15,596 nt of DNA from Acidobacteriota bacterium (GTDB lineage: Bacteria > Acidobacteriota > Vicinamibacteria > Vicinamibacterales > 2-12-FULL-66-21): the NCBI GenBank assembly GCA_013694845.1, contig JACDBQ010000768.1, positions 1-15,596 of the forward strand. The letters are read 5' to 3'. Made by a program: the position numbers and the translations under genes. How positions within the stretch are numbered: the stretch's first letter is position 1; every line of letters begins with the position of its first letter. The notes below the pieces were generated by a model that saw nothing but the letters and a program-made list of their open reading frames with translations, did no database searches and was not told the DNA's origin. This document shows, piece after piece, positions 13,320 to 15,596 of this stretch.

Positions 13320-13894
13320 TGTCGATCGCGCAGGACACGGCCCGGGTTCGCGAGATTTTCGACGCGACGATCGCGGCGCACGAGCGGGTCGCACGAGCCG
13401 ACCTGGAGCCCGTCATCCGTGCGGCATCCGTGATCCGGGCCGCCCATCGCGCTGGCGGAAAGCTGCTGATTTTCGGGAACGGCGGGAGCGCGGCCGACGC
13501 GCAACACATGGCCGCGGAGCTGGTGAACCGGTTTCAGCGTGAGCGCCAGGCCCTGGCGGCCCTCGCGCTGACGACCGACACGAGCCTGCTGACCTCGATC
13601 GCGAACGACTACAGCTTCGATCGCGTGTTCGTCAGGCAGATCGAAGCGCTCGGCTCGGCCGGGGACGTGGGGCTCGGCATTTCGACGAGCGGTGCATCGC
13701 CCAGCGTCGTGCAGGGGCTGGAAGCGGCGCGCGGCAGGGGACTGACGACGATCGCGCTGACCGGACGCGATGGTGGAGCGGCCGGGCTGGCAGCCGACAT
13801 TCACGTGAACGTGCCGGACGCATCGACCGCGCGGGTTCAGGAAGTGCATTGCACGCTGATTCACGTGATCTGTGAGCTGGTGGAGAGCGACTGA
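13319..13894 (+). CDS. gmhA: sedoheptulose-7-phosphate isomerase (GmhA-like SIS-domain protein)
   Basis: A 191-residue single SIS-domain protein. FGNGGSAADAQHMAAELVNRF (from residue 52) holds the sugar-phosphate loop and the zinc ligands His63 and Glu67; ISTSGASPSV (121-130) is the second phosphate loop; TARVQEVHCTLIHVICELVE (170-189) supplies Gln174 and His182, matching the other GmhA metal/catalytic positions. GmhA converts sedoheptulose 7-phosphate to glycero-manno-heptose 7-phosphate, the first step to ADP-heptose for LPS core or GDP-heptose for capsule/S-layer. All key residues are kept, so it is probably active. ATG 13319 is chosen because the upstream in-frame extension (to 13232) runs through nuoC coding DNA. 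It sits between nuoC and nuoD in the same direction, an unexpected place. Confidence 0.93.
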   Translation: MSIAQDTARVREIFDATIAAHERVARADLEPVIRAASVIRAAHRAGGKLLIFGNGGSAADAQHMAAELVNRFQRERQALAALALTTDTSLLTSIANDYSFDRVFVRQIEALGSAGDVGLGISTSGASPSVVQGLEAARGRGLTTIALTGRDGGAAGLAADIHVNVPDASTARVQEVHCTLIHVICELVESD

Positions 13895-13920
13895 TGAAAC
13901 TCAGATCTGAAGATGCCTGA
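13894..13920 (+). other. 8-codon reading frame bridging gmhA and nuoD
   Basis: The gmhA stop overlaps an ATG (TGATG); the resulting frame (MKLRSEDA) ends at 13918-13920, overlapping the nuoD start at 13913 in another frame. It mirrors the 12-codon frame before gmhA. Translation is unproven. Confidence 0.2.
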
Positions 13921-15100
13921 GCTGCGCACCGAGACGATGACCGTCAATATGGGGCCGCAGCACCCCAGCACGCATGGCGTTCTGCGCCTCGTGCTGGAGC
14001 TGTCGGGCGAATCGGTCGTGGCCGCCAACACGACCATCGGCTACCTGCATACGGGTATCGAGAAGACCGCGGAACAGAAGAAGTGGCAGCAGATCATCCC
14101 GCTGGTCGAGCGCATGGATTATCTCGGCGCACAGTCCAGCAGCCTCGCGTTCTGCCTGGCGGTGGAGCGGCTGCTCGGCGTCGAAGCCACCATGCCGCAG
14201 CGGGTCCAGGACATCCGGGTCCTGATCGCGGAACTGCAGCGGATCGCGAGCCACCTGGTGTGGCTGGGAACCCACGCGCTCGAAATCGGCGCCGTCTCCG
14301 TGATGATGTACTGCTTCCGCGAGCGTGAGCTGCTGCTCAACATCAATGAGATGCTCGCTGGCTTCCGCATGTTCCCGAGTTACTTCCGGATCGGCGGCTT
14401 GCGCGAAGACATCCCGGTCGGGTTTCACGATGCGGTGAACGCCTTCCTGGCGCGGTTCCCCGGCAAGCTCGAAGAGTACCAGGGGCTGCTGACCAAGAAC
14501 CAGATCTGGCTGAAGCGAACCAAGGGCGTGGGCGTTCTCAGCAAGGAAGACACGATCAGCTACGGCCTGGTCGGGCCGCTCGCCCGCGCGGTAGGTGTAG
14601 GCTACGACGTGCGCAGGGCCTTTCCGTATTGCGGCTACGACACCTATGAGTTCGATGTGCCGGTGCGCACGGCCGGCGACGTCTTCGATCGGTACATGGT
14701 CCGGATCGAGGAGATGCGCCAGAGCGTCCGGATCTGCAAGCAGGCGCTCGGGCGCATCACCCCGCGCGGCGTCTTCGACATCCAGGACTACCGGATCGTC
14801 CCGCCGCCGAAGGACAAGGTCTACACCGAGATGGAAGGGCTGATCCAGCACTTCCTGATCTACTCCCAGGGGTTTACGGTGCCGGCGGGAGAATCGTACG
14901 TGCCGGTCGAGGGCCCACGCGGCGAACACGGCTTCAATATCGTGTCGGACGGCACGAACCGGCCCTACCGGGTGAAGTTGCGAGCCCCGTCGTTCTATGC
15001 CTGCCAGTCGGTGCCGCAGATGATCGTCGGCGGCATGATTGCCGACGTCATCGCCGTCATCGGTTCCACCGACGTGGTCATGGGAGACGTGGATCGATGA
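13913..15100 (+). CDS. nuoD: NADH-quinone oxidoreductase subunit D
   Basis: A 395-residue NuoD (49 kDa subunit), full length for the unfused form. Signatures in order are NMGPQHPSTHGVLR (12-25), YLHTGIEK (about 44-51), MDYLGAQSSSLAF, FRIGGLREDIP, SYGLVGPLARAVGVGYDVRR, YDTYEFDVP, and the C-terminal RAPSFYACQSVPQMI and IGSTDVVMGDVDR. NuoD forms the quinone-binding cavity with NuoB. It descends from [NiFe]-hydrogenase large subunits but lacks their metal cysteines. ATG 13913 lies 18 bases after the gmhA-like stop; GAAG directly before it is too close to be a good ribosome site. It ends in an ATGA overlap with nuoE. Confidence 0.98.
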   Translation: MPELRTETMTVNMGPQHPSTHGVLRLVLELSGESVVAANTTIGYLHTGIEKTAEQKKWQQIIPLVERMDYLGAQSSSLAFCLAVERLLGVEATMPQRVQDIRVLIAELQRIASHLVWLGTHALEIGAVSVMMYCFRERELLLNINEMLAGFRMFPSYFRIGGLREDIPVGFHDAVNAFLARFPGKLEEYQGLLTKNQIWLKRTKGVGVLSKEDTISYGLVGPLARAVGVGYDVRRAFPYCGYDTYEFDVPVRTAGDVFDRYMVRIEEMRQSVRICKQALGRITPRGVFDIQDYRIVPPPKDKVYTEMEGLIQHFLIYSQGFTVPAGESYVPVEGPRGEHGFNIVSDGTNRPYRVKLRAPSFYACQSVPQMIVGGMIADVIAVIGSTDVVMGDVDR

Positions 15101-15596
15101 GCTTCCATCCGTTGATGGTGTATGACCCCGCCAGGTTTCAGAAATCGGAACGCGCCGTGGCCGATGAGGGCCCCCCCTTCACATTGACGCCCGACCGCCG
15201 GGCGACCCTGGACGAGATCCTGACGAAGTATCCAGCGGAACGAAAGCGGTCCGCGGTTCTCGCGGCGCTCTACCTCGTGCAGGAGCAGCAGGGATACATC
15301 AGCGGCAACGGGATGCGTCACATCGCCCCGCTGGTCGACCTCACGCCCGCGGAAGTCGAGGATGTTGCGACCTACTACGTGATGTTTTACCGCGAGCCGG
15401 TCGGCAAGTATGTGCTCCAGGTGTGCCGCACGCTGTCGTGCGCGCTCAACGGCGCGGAGCGCGTCACCGAAGCGCTGTCCGAGAAGCTCGGGATCGGCGT
15501 GGGCGAGACCGACGCCTCCGGCATGTTCACGCTGCTCGAGTTCGAGTGCCTCGGCGCCTGCGACCGCGCCCCGGTGGTCATGGTCAACAACGAGCT
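15097..15596 (+). CDS. nuoE: NADH-quinone oxidoreductase subunit E, 3' end beyond window
   Basis: 166 codons are visible and the frame is open to the right edge. The thioredoxin-like [2Fe-2S] (N1a) ligands are all present: Cys110 and Cys115 in CRTLSC, Cys151 and Cys155 in CLGAC. The helical N-terminal region with LAALYLVQEQQGYIS (56-70) and VEDVATYYVMFY (87-98) is typical of NuoE. The product works in the NADH-oxidising module with NuoF. The first 30 residues, with YDPARF, are a little longer than in short NuoE proteins. The ATG overlaps the nuoD stop. The rest of the nuo operon (nuoF, nuoG and so on) presumably follows. Confidence 0.96.
   Translation, partial: MSFHPLMVYDPARFQKSERAVADEGPPFTLTPDRRATLDEILTKYPAERKRSAVLAALYLVQEQQGYISGNGMRHIAPLVDLTPAEVEDVATYYVMFYREPVGKYVLQVCRTLSCALNGAERVTEALSEKLGIGVGETDASGMFTLLEFECLGACDRAPVVMVNNE

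Overview
The window is a dense, GC-rich bacterial chromosome segment. It carries 16 protein genes, two of them cut by the window ends. No rRNA, tRNA, insertion sequence or CRISPR array was seen. The presence of nuo-type complex I, thiS/thiG and short ATGA/TTGA gene overlaps, together with short tandem repeats at gene junctions, suggests a free-living Gram-negative-type bacterium. My best guess is Acidobacteriota or a relative, but this is an inference from style and not a demonstrated placement.

Left part (1-6572): surface-polysaccharide genes. On the minus strand lie a CapD/WbpM-type membrane nucleotide-sugar dehydratase (4011-2140) and then, behind its own TTGACA-17-GACAAT promoter, a tightly packed set of three: a NovU/TylCIII-type sugar C-methyltransferase, an RmlC-like cupin epimerase and the start of an NAD-dependent epimerase/reductase. 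The three together look like the late steps of a C-methylated 6-deoxysugar. Divergently, two GT4-type glycosyltransferases (4114-6572) run on the plus strand.

Middle part (6548-11456): a minus-strand operon read from 11456 down to 6548, in the order glycosyltransferase, thiS, thiG, coiled-coil methyltransferase, second methyltransferase. All four junctions overlap by 4 or 11 bases. Two thiamine-thiazole genes are thus sandwiched between glycan-decorating enzymes. The ThiS reading frame does not stop after its essential C-terminal glycines. It runs 40 residues further, mostly through an array of 7-bp repeats that fills the junction with thiG.

Right part (11632-15596): the start of a NADH:quinone oxidoreductase operon, nuoA-nuoB-nuoC-[gmhA-like]-nuoD-nuoE, running off the right edge. 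A sedoheptulose-7-phosphate isomerase (SIS/GmhA family) gene sits between nuoC and nuoD. The junctions hold a second heptamer array (nuoA-nuoB), a 225-bp hairpin/repeat-rich gap (nuoB-nuoC), a 10-bp duplicate (nuoC-gmhA) and tiny TGATG-linked reading frames.

Points most worth a second look: the ThiS tail made of heptamer repeats, the phase-7 repeat arrays in general, gmhA inside nuo, thiSG inside a glycan operon, and -10 boxes placed so close to start codons that leaderless transcripts are likely.
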